From Actinomycetota bacterium (GTDB lineage: Bacteria; Actinomycetota; Actinomycetes; Mycobacteriales; JACQDL01), in assembly GCA_016201065.1 (NCBI GenBank), contig JACQDL010000014.1, forward strand, positions 1 to 64,000: a stretch of DNA of 64,000 bases. Direction: 5' to 3'. Both the position numbers and the translations under genes were made by a program. Within the stretch, counting starts at the first letter, position 1. Every line of letters begins with the position of its first letter. The notes under the pieces are model-generated. The model was not told where the DNA came from and made no database searches. It saw only the letters and a list, made by a program, of their open reading frames with translations. This document shows, piece by piece, positions 56,607 to 64,000 of this stretch.

Positions 56607-59342
56607 CTACGTCGCGGCGGCTTTCTTGGCTGCGACCTTCTTCGCTGCGGCCGTCTTGGCTGCGACCTTCTTCGCTGCGGCCTTCCTGGCGGGCGCCTTC
56701 CCGGCGGAGCTGGCCCGGACCGCCTTCTTCGCGGGCGGAGCGGCGGCCCGCCGCTCGGCCAACAGCTCGGCGGCGCGCTCGACGGTGAGGGTCGCGGTGT
56801 CGTCGCCCTTGCGCAGCGAGGCGTTGGTCGCGCCATCGGTGACGTACGGGCCGAACCGACCGTCCTTGATCACCATTGGCTGGCCGGTCGCCGGATCGGC
56901 GCCCAGCTCCCGCAACGGCGGCGTGGTGGTCCCCCGGCCGCGGGTCTTCGGCTGGGCCAGCAGCGCCAGCGCCTGCTCCAGCGTGATCGTGAAGAGCTGC
57001 TCCTCGGTCTCCAGCGACCGAGACTCCGAGCCCCGCTTCACATACGGGCCGTACCGGCCGTTCTGCGCGGTGATCTCGCCCTCGGGGTCGAGCGCCCGGG
57101 GCAGCGTGAGCAGTCGGAGCGCCTCCTCCAGCGTCACGCTCTGCACGGTCATCGACCCGAACAGGCTCGCCGTGCGGGCGCCTGCCCGCACGTATGGGCC
57201 GTACCGGCCGGCACGCACCACGACCGTCTCACCGGTGGTCGGGTCGGCCCCCAGCTCGCGCTCACCGGAGGGCTGGGCGAACAGCTCCTCCGCCTTCGCC
57301 GGGGTGAGCTCGTCCGGGGGCAGCTCATCGGGCAGGTTGGCCCGCTCCCCCTCCTCGGCGCCGGTCGAGCCAGCGCCCGGCGCCGCCGGTTCCGCCGTCG
57401 CGCGCTGCAGGTAGGGGCCGTAGCGCCCGACCCGCACGACCACACCGTCGAAGAGCGGGATGGAGTTGACGCCCCGGGCGTCGATCTCGCCCAGTCTCTC
57501 GTTCACCAGGGCCTTCAGACCACCCGCCCGGGCGATCCCGCCGGCGCGCCCCTCGGGCGAGCCGAAGTAGAACCGGGTCAGCCAGTCGGAGGAGTGCCGG
57601 CCGCCGCTGGCGATGTCCTCCAGGTCCTCCTCCACGCTGGCGGTGAAGTCGTAGTCGACCAGCCGGGCGAAGTGCCGCTCCAGGAGCTGGACCACTGCGA
57701 ACGCAACCCAGCTCGGCACCAGGGCACTGCCCTTCCGCCACACGTAGCCGCGGTCGGCGATGGTCCGCATGATCGAGGCGTACGTCGAGGGGCGCCCGAT
57801 GCCCAGCTCCTCCATCGCCTTGACCAGCGACGCCTCGGTGTAGCGGGCCGGCGGCTGGGTGGTGTGCCCCTTCGGCAGGAGCCCGAGTGCGTCCACCGGC
57901 TGCCCCTCGGTGACCGCCGGCAGCCGCCGCTCGGCGTCGTCCGCCTCGGCCGACTCGTCCTCGAGGGTCTCCACGTACGCCCGGAGGAAGCCGTGGAAGC
58001 TGATGGTCTTGCCGCTGGCGGCGAACTCCGCGACCGCACCGGTGGCCGCCGTGCCGGCCAGCCGCAACGACATCGTGTTCCCACGGGCGTCGGTCATCTG
58101 GGAGGCGACCGTGCGCCGCCAGATCAGCTCGTAGAGGCGGAACTCGTCCTGCGACAGCTCACCGGCCAGCTCTCCTGGAGTGCGGAACGCGTCACCAGCC
58201 GGCCGGACCGCCTCGTGCGCCTCCTGAGCGTTCTTCACCTTCCGCAGGTACCGCCGCGGCTGGTCCGGCACGTACTCCGGGCCGTACAGCTCGCGGGCCT
58301 GGGTGCGGGCCGCCGTCAGCGCGGTGTCCGACAGGTTGGTCGAGTCGGTCCGCATGTAGGTGATGTAGCCGTTCTCGTACAGCGACTGGGCGATCCGCAT
58401 GGTCCGGTCGACCCCGAACCGCAGCTTGCGAGAGGCCTCCTGCTGGAGCGTCGAGGTCATGAACGGCGGGTACGGGCGCCGGGTGTAGGGCTTGGTCTCC
58501 ACGCCGGTGACCAGGTAGCCCACCCCGTGCAGGGCGCCGGCCAGATCCCGGGCCGCGGTCTCGTCGAGGGCCAGCGCGGTCCCGCGCACCTGACCGGTCT
58601 CCGGGGCGAAGTCGCGGCCGGTGGCGACCCGGCGGCCGTCCAGCGCGACCAGGTTCGCGGTGAACGACGGCGGCTCGGTGCCCGGTCCCGCGGTGAACGT
58701 CCCCTCGATGTCCCAGTAGCCGGCGGCCCGGAAACGCATCCGCTCGCGTTCCCGCTCGACGACGATCCGCGTCGCCACCGACTGCACCCGGCCCGCCGAC
58801 AGCTTCGGCATGACCTTCTTCCACAGCACCGGGCTGACCTCATACCCGTACAGCCGGTCCAGGATGCGCCGGGTCTCGTAGGCGTCGACCAGGTGCAGAT
58901 CCAGCTCCCGCGGGTTGGCCACCGCGGCAAGGATCGCCTGCGGGGTGATCTCGTGGAAGACCATCCGCCTGATCGGGACCGTCGGCTTGAGGATCTCCAG
59001 GAGGTGCCAGGCGATGGCCTCGCCCTCGCGGTCCTCGTCCGTGGCCAGGTAGAGCTCGCTCGCGTCGGCCAGCAGCTTCTTCAGCTTGCTGACCTGCTGC
59101 CTGCGGTCGGCGGTGACGACGTACAACGGCTGGAAACCCTGGTCGACGTCCACCCCGAGCCTCGCCCACGACTCGCCCTTGAACTTGGCCGGGACGTCGG
59201 CGGCGCTGCGGGGGAGGTCGCGGATGTGCCCCATGCTCGACTCGACGACGTACCCCCGGCCGAGGTAGGAAGAAATCTTCCTCGCCTTGGCCGGCGACTC
59301 GACGATGACCAGTCGGGTGCCAGTGCTCTTCGCGCTCGCCAC
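56607..59342 (-). CDS. topA: DNA topoisomerase I
   Basis: A 911-aa type IA topoisomerase that relaxes negative supercoils. The Toprim domain begins LVIVESPAKARKISSYLG with ATDEDREGEAIAWHL. The active Tyr is in YENGYITYMRTDSTN (about residue 322). The C-terminal half has repeated actinobacterial TopC modules marked by GRYGPY or GRFGPY (four seen) and a Lys/Ala-rich tail built from a 30-bp duplication. No zinc fingers are seen, as usual in this phylum. The GTG at 59342 follows GGAGA; a TTG five codons earlier is possible. Confidence 0.96.
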   Translation of the reverse strand: MASAKSTGTRLVIVESPAKARKISSYLGRGYVVESSMGHIRDLPRSAADVPAKFKGESWARLGVDVDQGFQPLYVVTADRRQQVSKLKKLLADASELYLATDEDREGEAIAWHLLEILKPTVPIRRMVFHEITPQAILAAVANPRELDLHLVDAYETRRILDRLYGYEVSPVLWKKVMPKLSAGRVQSVATRIVVERERERMRFRAAGYWDIEGTFTAGPGTEPPSFTANLVALDGRRVATGRDFAPETGQVRGTALALDETAARDLAGALHGVGYLVTGVETKPYTRRPYPPFMTSTLQQEASRKLRFGVDRTMRIAQSLYENGYITYMRTDSTNLSDTALTAARTQARELYGPEYVPDQPRRYLRKVKNAQEAHEAVRPAGDAFRTPGELAGELSQDEFRLYELIWRRTVASQMTDARGNTMSLRLAGTAATGAVAEFAASGKTISFHGFLRAYVETLEDESAEADDAERRLPAVTEGQPVDALGLLPKGHTTQPPARYTEASLVKAMEELGIGRPSTYASIMRTIADRGYVWRKGSALVPSWVAFAVVQLLERHFARLVDYDFTASVEEDLEDIASGGRHSSDWLTRFYFGSPEGRAGGIARAGGLKALVNERLGEIDARGVNSIPLFDGVVVRVGRYGPYLQRATAEPAAPGAGSTGAEEGERANLPDELPPDELTPAKAEELFAQPSGERELGADPTTGETVVVRAGRYGPYVRAGARTASLFGSMTVQSVTLEEALRLLTLPRALDPEGEITAQNGRYGPYVKRGSESRSLETEEQLFTITLEQALALLAQPKTRGRGTTTPPLRELGADPATGQPMVIKDGRFGPYVTDGATNASLRKGDDTATLTVERAAELLAERRAAAPPAKKAVRASSAGKAPARKAAAKKVAAKTAAAKKVAAKKAAAT
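56625..56684 (-). repeat. 30-bp duplication in the topA tail
   Basis: Two nearly identical 30-bp units encode the Lys/Ala repeat (AAKKVAAK) of the basic DNA-binding tail of topoisomerase I. Confidence 0.8.
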
Positions 59343-59490
59343 GGTTCTCCAGCTCAACGGTTGCTCGATGCGGGTACAGCGGGAAGTGTGCGGGTCACCC
59401 TCCGCTCCGTGTCAAACTCCGGTACGCCACCGGATGTGCCATCCTTCCGCCGGATGATCCGCTATGCGGGCCCGTCCCAGCCCTGCCGGA

Positions 59491-61827
59491 CTACCCGTTC
59501 AGCCGCACCTTCGGGACGGCTCCGGCCTCTGCTGCCGGGTCCACCCCCATCGCGACCCCGCGACGCTTGCTGAACAGCACGGCACCGGTGATGATGGCGA
59601 TCGCCAGCACGGCGATGACGATACGGCCGCCGGTGCTCGCCCCGGACCCGACCGACATCTTCACGATCGCCGGTGCGATGAGCACCGAGACGAGGTTCAT
59701 CACCTTGATCAACGGGTTCAGTGCCGGACCGGCGGTGTCCTTGAACGGGTCGCCGACGGTGTCGCCGATCACGGTGGCGGCGTGCGCGTCGCTGCCCTTG
59801 CCGCCGAACGCCCCGTCCTCGACGTTCTTCTTGGCGTTGTCCCAGGCCCCGCCGGCGTTCGCCAGGAAGACCGCCATCAGCACACCGGCGCCGATCGCCC
59901 CGGCGAGGTAGGACGCCAGCGGTCCGACGCCGAGCAGGAACCCGGTCGCGACCGGGGCCAGCACGGCGAGCAGGCCGGGCGTGGTGAGCTCACGCAGCGA
60001 GTCCTTCGTGCAGATGTCGACAACCCGCCCGTACTCCGGCTTCTCGGTCCCGTCCATGATCCCCGGCTTGGTGCGGAACTGCTCGCGCACCTCGAAGACC
60101 ACCCGCCCCGCCGCCCGGGACACCGCGTTGATGGCGAGCCCGGAGAAGAGGAACACGACCGCGGCGCCGATCATCAGACCGACCAGGTTGTTCGGCTGGG
60201 ACAGGTCGAGGCTGAACGACGGCGGGAGGCTGCCCGGCTGCCTGATCTTGGCCAGCGCCTCGCGGACCGCGGTGTTGTAGGAACCGAACAGGGCGGTCGC
60301 GGCGAGCACCGCGGTCGCGATCGCGATGCCCTTGGTGATCGCCTTGGTGGTGTTACCCACCGCGTCGAGGTTGGTGAGCACCCGAGCGCCGGCCTCGTCG
60401 ATGTCGCCGGACATCTCGGCGATCCCCTGCGCGTTGTCGCTGACCGGGCCGAAGGTGTCCATCGAGACGATGACGCCCGCGGTGGTGAGCAGGCCACAAC
60501 CGGCCAGCGCCACCGCGAACAGACTCACCGCGATCGACCCGCCACCGAGCAGGAACACCGCGTACACCCCGGCGCCAAGGAGGAGTGCCGAGTACACCGC
60601 CGACTCCAGGCCGAGGGAGATCCCGGACAGGATGACGGTCGCCGGACCGGTCAGCGAGGTACGGGCGATGTCCTGCACCGGCTTGCGTGCGGTGTCGGTG
60701 AAGTATCCGGTCAGCTGCTGGATCGCCGCCGCGAGCACGATGCCGATCAGCACCGCGAGGAAGGCGATCAGGGCAGGGTTCCCGTTCGCGTCGGTCACGG
60801 AGCCGTCCAGCCCGGCGAACGTCGTCGGCAGGAACGCGAACGACAGGATCAGGACCATCACCAGGGAGGCCGCCGCCGAGAGGAAGAAGCCCCGGTTGAT
60901 CGCCACCAGGCCGGACCGGTCGGAGGACCGAAGTTTCGTGGTGAGAATGCCGATCACTGAGCTGATCACGCCGACGCCCGCGACCAGCAGCGGGAAGACC
61001 AGCCCCTTCGCGCCGAACGCGACATGCCCGAGGATCAGCGCCGCGACCAGCGTCACGGCGTACGACTCGAACAGGTCAGCGGCCATGCCGGCGCAGTCGC
61101 CCACGTTGTCGCCGACGTTGTCGGCGATGGTTGCCGCATTCCGCGGATCGTCCTCGGGGATCCCCGCCTCGACCTTGCCGACCAGGTCCGCACCGACGTC
61201 GGCGGCCTTGGTGAAGATGCCGCCGCCGACCCGCATGAACATCGCCAGCAGGGCACCACCGAAGCCGAAGCCCTCAAGCACGGTCGGCGCGTTCGCGTTG
61301 TAGATCATCAGCACGATGGTGGCGCCGAGCAGACCCAGGCCAACCGTGATCATCCCGACGACGCCACCCGTCCGGAACGCGATCCGGAAACCGGTCGTCG
61401 CGGCGGTCACGCCGTTCTTCGTTGCGCCGGCCTCCATCGCGGCGGCCGCCACCCGGACGTTGGCGCGGGTGGCCACGGTCATCCCGATGAACCCGACGGT
61501 CGCCGAGAATGCCGCGCCGATGAGGAAGAACAGCGCGCGGCCCACCCGGACCGCTGCGCCCCCCTCGTTGACCGGCAGCGCCAGCATGAGGACGAAGACG
61601 ACAACGGCGAAGACGCCGAGGGTCCGGAACTGCCGGTTCAGGTACGCCGAGGCGCCTTCCTGCACCGCTCGGGCGATGTCCTGCATCTTCGTCGTACCCT
61701 GGCTGGCCGCCATGACTTCCTTGATCAGGATGTAGGCGAAGCCGAGGGCCGCGAGCGCGATCACCAACATGAGGGCGACGAGCCCACGTTGGCCGCTGGT
61801 GATGCCCGGAGCCTCTGCGAGAGGCAT
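59491..61827 (-). CDS. hppA: membrane H+-translocating pyrophosphatase, K+-independent type
   Basis: A 778-aa integral membrane pump with about 16 hydrophobic segments that couples PPi hydrolysis to proton export. Catalytic Asp-rich motifs are complete: DVGADLVGKVEAGIPEDDPRNAA and DNVGDNVGDCAGMAADLFE (about residues 210-255), plus DTVGDPFKDTAGPALN near the C terminus. The segment GNTTKAITKG (about residue 490) has Lys where K+-dependent enzymes have Ala, indicating the K+-independent class. GAGGAGG precedes the ATG. Confidence 0.95.
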   Translation of the reverse strand: MPLAEAPGITSGQRGLVALMLVIALAALGFAYILIKEVMAASQGTTKMQDIARAVQEGASAYLNRQFRTLGVFAVVVFVLMLALPVNEGGAAVRVGRALFFLIGAAFSATVGFIGMTVATRANVRVAAAAMEAGATKNGVTAATTGFRIAFRTGGVVGMITVGLGLLGATIVLMIYNANAPTVLEGFGFGGALLAMFMRVGGGIFTKAADVGADLVGKVEAGIPEDDPRNAATIADNVGDNVGDCAGMAADLFESYAVTLVAALILGHVAFGAKGLVFPLLVAGVGVISSVIGILTTKLRSSDRSGLVAINRGFFLSAAASLVMVLILSFAFLPTTFAGLDGSVTDANGNPALIAFLAVLIGIVLAAAIQQLTGYFTDTARKPVQDIARTSLTGPATVILSGISLGLESAVYSALLLGAGVYAVFLLGGGSIAVSLFAVALAGCGLLTTAGVIVSMDTFGPVSDNAQGIAEMSGDIDEAGARVLTNLDAVGNTTKAITKGIAIATAVLAATALFGSYNTAVREALAKIRQPGSLPPSFSLDLSQPNNLVGLMIGAAVVFLFSGLAINAVSRAAGRVVFEVREQFRTKPGIMDGTEKPEYGRVVDICTKDSLRELTTPGLLAVLAPVATGFLLGVGPLASYLAGAIGAGVLMAVFLANAGGAWDNAKKNVEDGAFGGKGSDAHAATVIGDTVGDPFKDTAGPALNPLIKVMNLVSVLIAPAIVKMSVGSGASTGGRIVIAVLAIAIITGAVLFSKRRGVAMGVDPAAEAGAVPKVRLNG

Positions 61828-62017
61828 TCGTCCTCCTCAAGACAAACCATTGACCGACAGCGTCAACGCGCCGGTCTGGCCGGTGAGCTGTCGTGTGACA
61901 CGGGCAGACAGTGGTGACCGCCCGTGAGAGAATGCGGAGTCTACGGGAGCCGGGACCGTGGCCGAAGCCCGGCCAGCCCATGCCGGCCCACGCCGGGCAA
62001 ACCGGACACACCGGTAG

Positions 62018-62437
62018 CTACGTCGTCGGCCAGCGCATCCGGACCCGGGTGCCCGACCCGGTGTCGTCCTGCTCGATCGTGATGTCGTCCACCATGGCGT
62101 CAAGCAGGGCCAGACCAATGTGCTCGTCCTGCGGTTCCAGCCAGCCGCCGACGTCCGGTAGCTGGGCATCGACCGACCGCAGCGCCCCACCCGCGAGGCC
62201 GTCGTGGACCACCAGCTCGAACTGAACTCCGTCAACCATCTCGACGATCACGGGCCCACCATCGCCGTTCCGTTCGTGGATCTGCACCGCCCGCGCGCAG
62301 GCCTCCCCCACCGCGAGACGTACCTCGTCAAGCAACTCCTCCGAGACCCCGCTCCTGCGGGCCATCGCGGCGGCGACGAGCCGCGCGGTACGCACGTGCG
62401 CACGGCGCGGAGACAGCCGCAATGTCACGGTCGCCAT
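62018..62437 (-). CDS. RsbW-like anti-sigma/serine kinase-type ATPase
   Basis: A 139-aa protein with the GHKL ATPase fold of anti-sigma factors. LLDEVRLAVGEACARAVQIH carries the N-box-like helix (Glu/Cys variant of EAxxNA, with Arg-Ala in place of the usual Asn-Ala), and DDTGSGTRVRMRW follows at the end. The canonical Mg-binding Asn is not obvious, so kinase activity is uncertain. It lies 5 bp downstream of the STAS gene and is probably its partner in a switch controlling a SigF/SigB-like factor. No sigma gene is adjacent. Confidence 0.75.
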   Translation of the reverse strand: MATVTLRLSPRRAHVRTARLVAAAMARRSGVSEELLDEVRLAVGEACARAVQIHERNGDGGPVIVEMVDGVQFELVVHDGLAGGALRSVDAQLPDVGGWLEPQDEHIGLALLDAMVDDITIEQDDTGSGTRVRMRWPTT

Positions 62438-62442
62438 CGAGG

Positions 62443-62844
62443 TCAGCTCACCTCAGATCCGTCGGCGTCGGGGATCTGGCCCGGCTTCTCCGCCGGCGGC
62501 TCGGCCGCTGGTCCGGCGCCGGGTGGGTCCAGCACGGCCTGGACCGTGAACACCTGGTCCAGGCCGGTGATCCGGAGCAGCTTGAGCACCCGCTCCTGGG
62601 AACACCGCAGCACCATGCTCCCGCCCAGGTCCCGGACCCGGTTGAGCGCACCGACGAGGACCCCGAGGCCGGTGGAGTCGATGAACTCCACCCGCCCGAG
62701 GTCGATGACCAGATCGAGAGCACCACCGTCGAGCAATGCGGTAATGCGGTCGCGGAGGGTCGGTCCGGTGTAGACGTCGACCTCGCCCGAGACTTCGAGG
62801 ACGGTACGGCCGCCCTGCGAGTGGACGTTGAGCGTGAGGTCCAC
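62443..62844 (-). CDS. RsbV-like STAS anti-anti-sigma factor
   Basis: A 133-aa protein with a STAS domain: VLEVSGEVDVYTGPTLRDRI at the N terminus and the phosphoacceptor segment VEFIDSTGLGVLVGALNRVRD (Ser near residue 57). A roughly 25-residue Pro/Ala tail follows. In partner switching the unphosphorylated form binds the anti-sigma factor and releases the sigma factor. The GTG at 62844 has GGAGGTG upstream. It is co-transcribed with the RsbW-like gene. Confidence 0.88.
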   Translation of the reverse strand: MDLTLNVHSQGGRTVLEVSGEVDVYTGPTLRDRITALLDGGALDLVIDLGRVEFIDSTGLGVLVGALNRVRDLGGSMVLRCSQERVLKLLRITGLDQVFTVQAVLDPPGAGPAAEPPAEKPGQIPDADGSEVS

Positions 62845-62909
62845 CGTGCACCTCCGAGGGGTCAGCAACTGGAGTTCGCCCCGATCTAACACCAGTGCAC
62901 TCTGTGAGC

Positions 62910-64000
62910 ATGAGCCCCGCGCGTTCCGCCGCCGCACCGGACCCGTCGAGCATCGCACCGCGCCGAGGTGAAGCGCTCCTGGCGCGGTTGCTGCCCGGGT
63001 CGACCGCTGCGACCCGCGAACAAGACGCGCGCGACCCGGGCAATGCTACGCACCGTGCCGTGGCAGACACACAAAAGGGTACGAGCCAGCAGATAGCCGC
63101 TCGGAGCGGCTCGCCGGTGACCCACATCGAGCGCCTCGCCGCACGGACCGGCCGGTGCGCGCCATGGCCGACCTGGGTACCCGAACCGCTCGTGGACAGG
63201 CTCGGCCAGCGCGGCATCGCCGCACCCTGGGAGCATCAGGTCACTGCGGCCGAACTGGCCTGGTCGGGCCGATCGGTCGTGATCGCCACGGGCACGGCGT
63301 CGGGCAAGTCGCTGGCCTACCAGCTTCCCGTGTTGAGCACGCTGCTGTCCGATTCGCGTTCCACCGCACTGTACCTCGCGCCGACCAAGGCGCTGGCCGC
63401 CGACCAGCTGCTCACCGTGCGTGGCCTCGCCCTGCCCTCGACCCGCGCGGCGCCGTACGACGGCGACACCCCCAGCGAGGAACGGGACTGGGCCCGCGCA
63501 CACGCCCGGTGGGTGTTCAGCAACCCCGACATGCTCAGCCGCGGGATGCTGCCCGCACACCCCCGGTGGGCCCGGTTCCTGCGCCGGCTCCGGTTCGTGG
63601 TCCTTGACGAGTGCCACGGGTACCGGGGAATCTTCGGCTCCCACGTCGCCCATGTCGTGCGGCGGCTGCGACGGGTGTGCGAGCACTACGGCGCCGCACC
63701 GACCTTTGTGCTCGCCTCCGCGACGGTAGCCGATCCGGCTGAGCTGGCCGGCCGTCTGGTGGGCCTTCCGGTCACCGCCGTCACGGACGACACCTCACCG
63801 CGCGGGGCGATGACGTTCGCCCTCTGGGAACCGCCGCTGCTGCCCGGGGTCGCCGGAGATGCCGGGGCGCCGACCCGGCGATCCGCCCCGGCCGAAACGG
63901 CCCGGCTGCTGGCCGACCTGGTGGTCGAGCGGGCCCGCACGATCGCGTTCGTCCGCTCCCGACGGACGGCCGAGGTGGTCGCCCTCATGGCCCAACGGAG
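62910..64000 (+). CDS. DEAD/DEAH-box helicase, partial (runs off the edge)
   Basis: The first 363 codons of a large helicase. After a low-complexity start (about 80 residues) come VPEPLVDRLGQRGIAAPWEHQ, the Walker A IATGTASGKSLAYQLP (about residue 135), the motif Ia LAPTKALAADQLL, the DECH box VVLDECHGYRG, and motif III LASATVADP. This layout fits the YprA/MrfA/Hrq1-like family, whose C-terminal part (DUF1998 with four Cys) would lie beyond the window. The start may be the ATG at 62910 or the GTG at 62904. It is divergent from the STAS operon. Confidence 0.87.
   Translation, partial: MSPARSAAAPDPSSIAPRRGEALLARLLPGSTAATREQDARDPGNATHRAVADTQKGTSQQIAARSGSPVTHIERLAARTGRCAPWPTWVPEPLVDRLGQRGIAAPWEHQVTAAELAWSGRSVVIATGTASGKSLAYQLPVLSTLLSDSRSTALYLAPTKALAADQLLTVRGLALPSTRAAPYDGDTPSEERDWARAHARWVFSNPDMLSRGMLPAHPRWARFLRRLRFVVLDECHGYRGIFGSHVAHVVRRLRRVCEHYGAAPTFVLASATVADPAELAGRLVGLPVTAVTDDTSPRGAMTFALWEPPLLPGVAGDAGAPTRRSAPAETARLLADLVVERARTIAFVRSRRTAEVVALMAQR

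Overview
The window is very GC-rich (strong G/C preference at third codon positions, many GTG starts and a few TTG) and its gene content is that of a filamentous or spore-forming actinomycete. It carries a resuscitation-promoting factor of the RpfB type, an actinobacterial protein O-mannosyltransferase, a DUF5302 protein, a DUF4333-like lipoprotein and RsbW/RsbV-like regulators. Thymidylate kinase is fused to an MFS transporter, an arrangement I associate with Micromonosporaceae and relatives. That family-level placement is an inference from gene content and order; no rRNA gene is present.

Region 1 (about 0.2-14.6 kb, nearly all minus strand) is an exopolysaccharide/surface-glycan locus. It reads from a membrane sugar-1-phosphate transferase (13124-14614), through a 1408-aa secreted protein with an N,N-dimethylformamidase-like region and three DUF4082 modules (8880-13106), into eight tightly coupled genes (517-8671). 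These are a Gfo/Idh/MocA dehydrogenase, an NAD-dependent epimerase/dehydratase, and two consecutive cassettes of glycosyltransferase + DegT-type aminotransferase + hexapeptide acyltransferase. Adjacent genes overlap by ATGA or GTGA or lie 1 nt apart. Together they look like a route to one or two N-acylated amino sugars that are attached to a lipid-linked glycan. A small lipoprotein gene converges on the end.

Region 2 (about 15-33.5 kb) is mostly conserved housekeeping: ppc, pth, rplY, a serpin, prs, glmU, tRNA-Gln, a fatty-acid desaturase with a TetR regulator and a clear palindromic operator, an ABC-F ATPase, ispE, ksgA (rsmA), rpfB, tatD, metG and rsmI. From 35.3 kb down to 24.8 kb the minus-strand genes form one near-continuous co-directional run.

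Region 3 (about 33.5-49.4 kb) is more accessory. It holds a polyferredoxin membrane protein with a small His/Met-rich partner, a divergent beta-propeller protein, pmt, an MFS/ArsR divergon, DUF5302, a pair of serine beta-lactamase-family genes divergent from a two-component system, a PNPOx/VOC/CGNR group, and an RTX-repeat secreted protein divergent from an ECF-like sigma factor. The sigma-factor gene runs into the antisense strand of tRNA-Thr (49424-49499). The tRNA 3' end faces this accessory block, so the block may have grown by insertion there (inference).

Region 4 (about 49.6-64 kb) returns to conserved order: a RicT/PSP1 protein, an LPxTG-type surface protein, holB, the MFS-Tmk fusion, a CDF metal transporter, topA, hppA (a K+-independent-type H+-pyrophosphatase), an RsbW-like kinase, an RsbV-like STAS protein, and the start of a large DEAD/DEAH helicase that runs off the right edge. 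A recurring oddity of the window is short tandem repeats with 15-, 18- or 30-bp units in coding ends and spacers.
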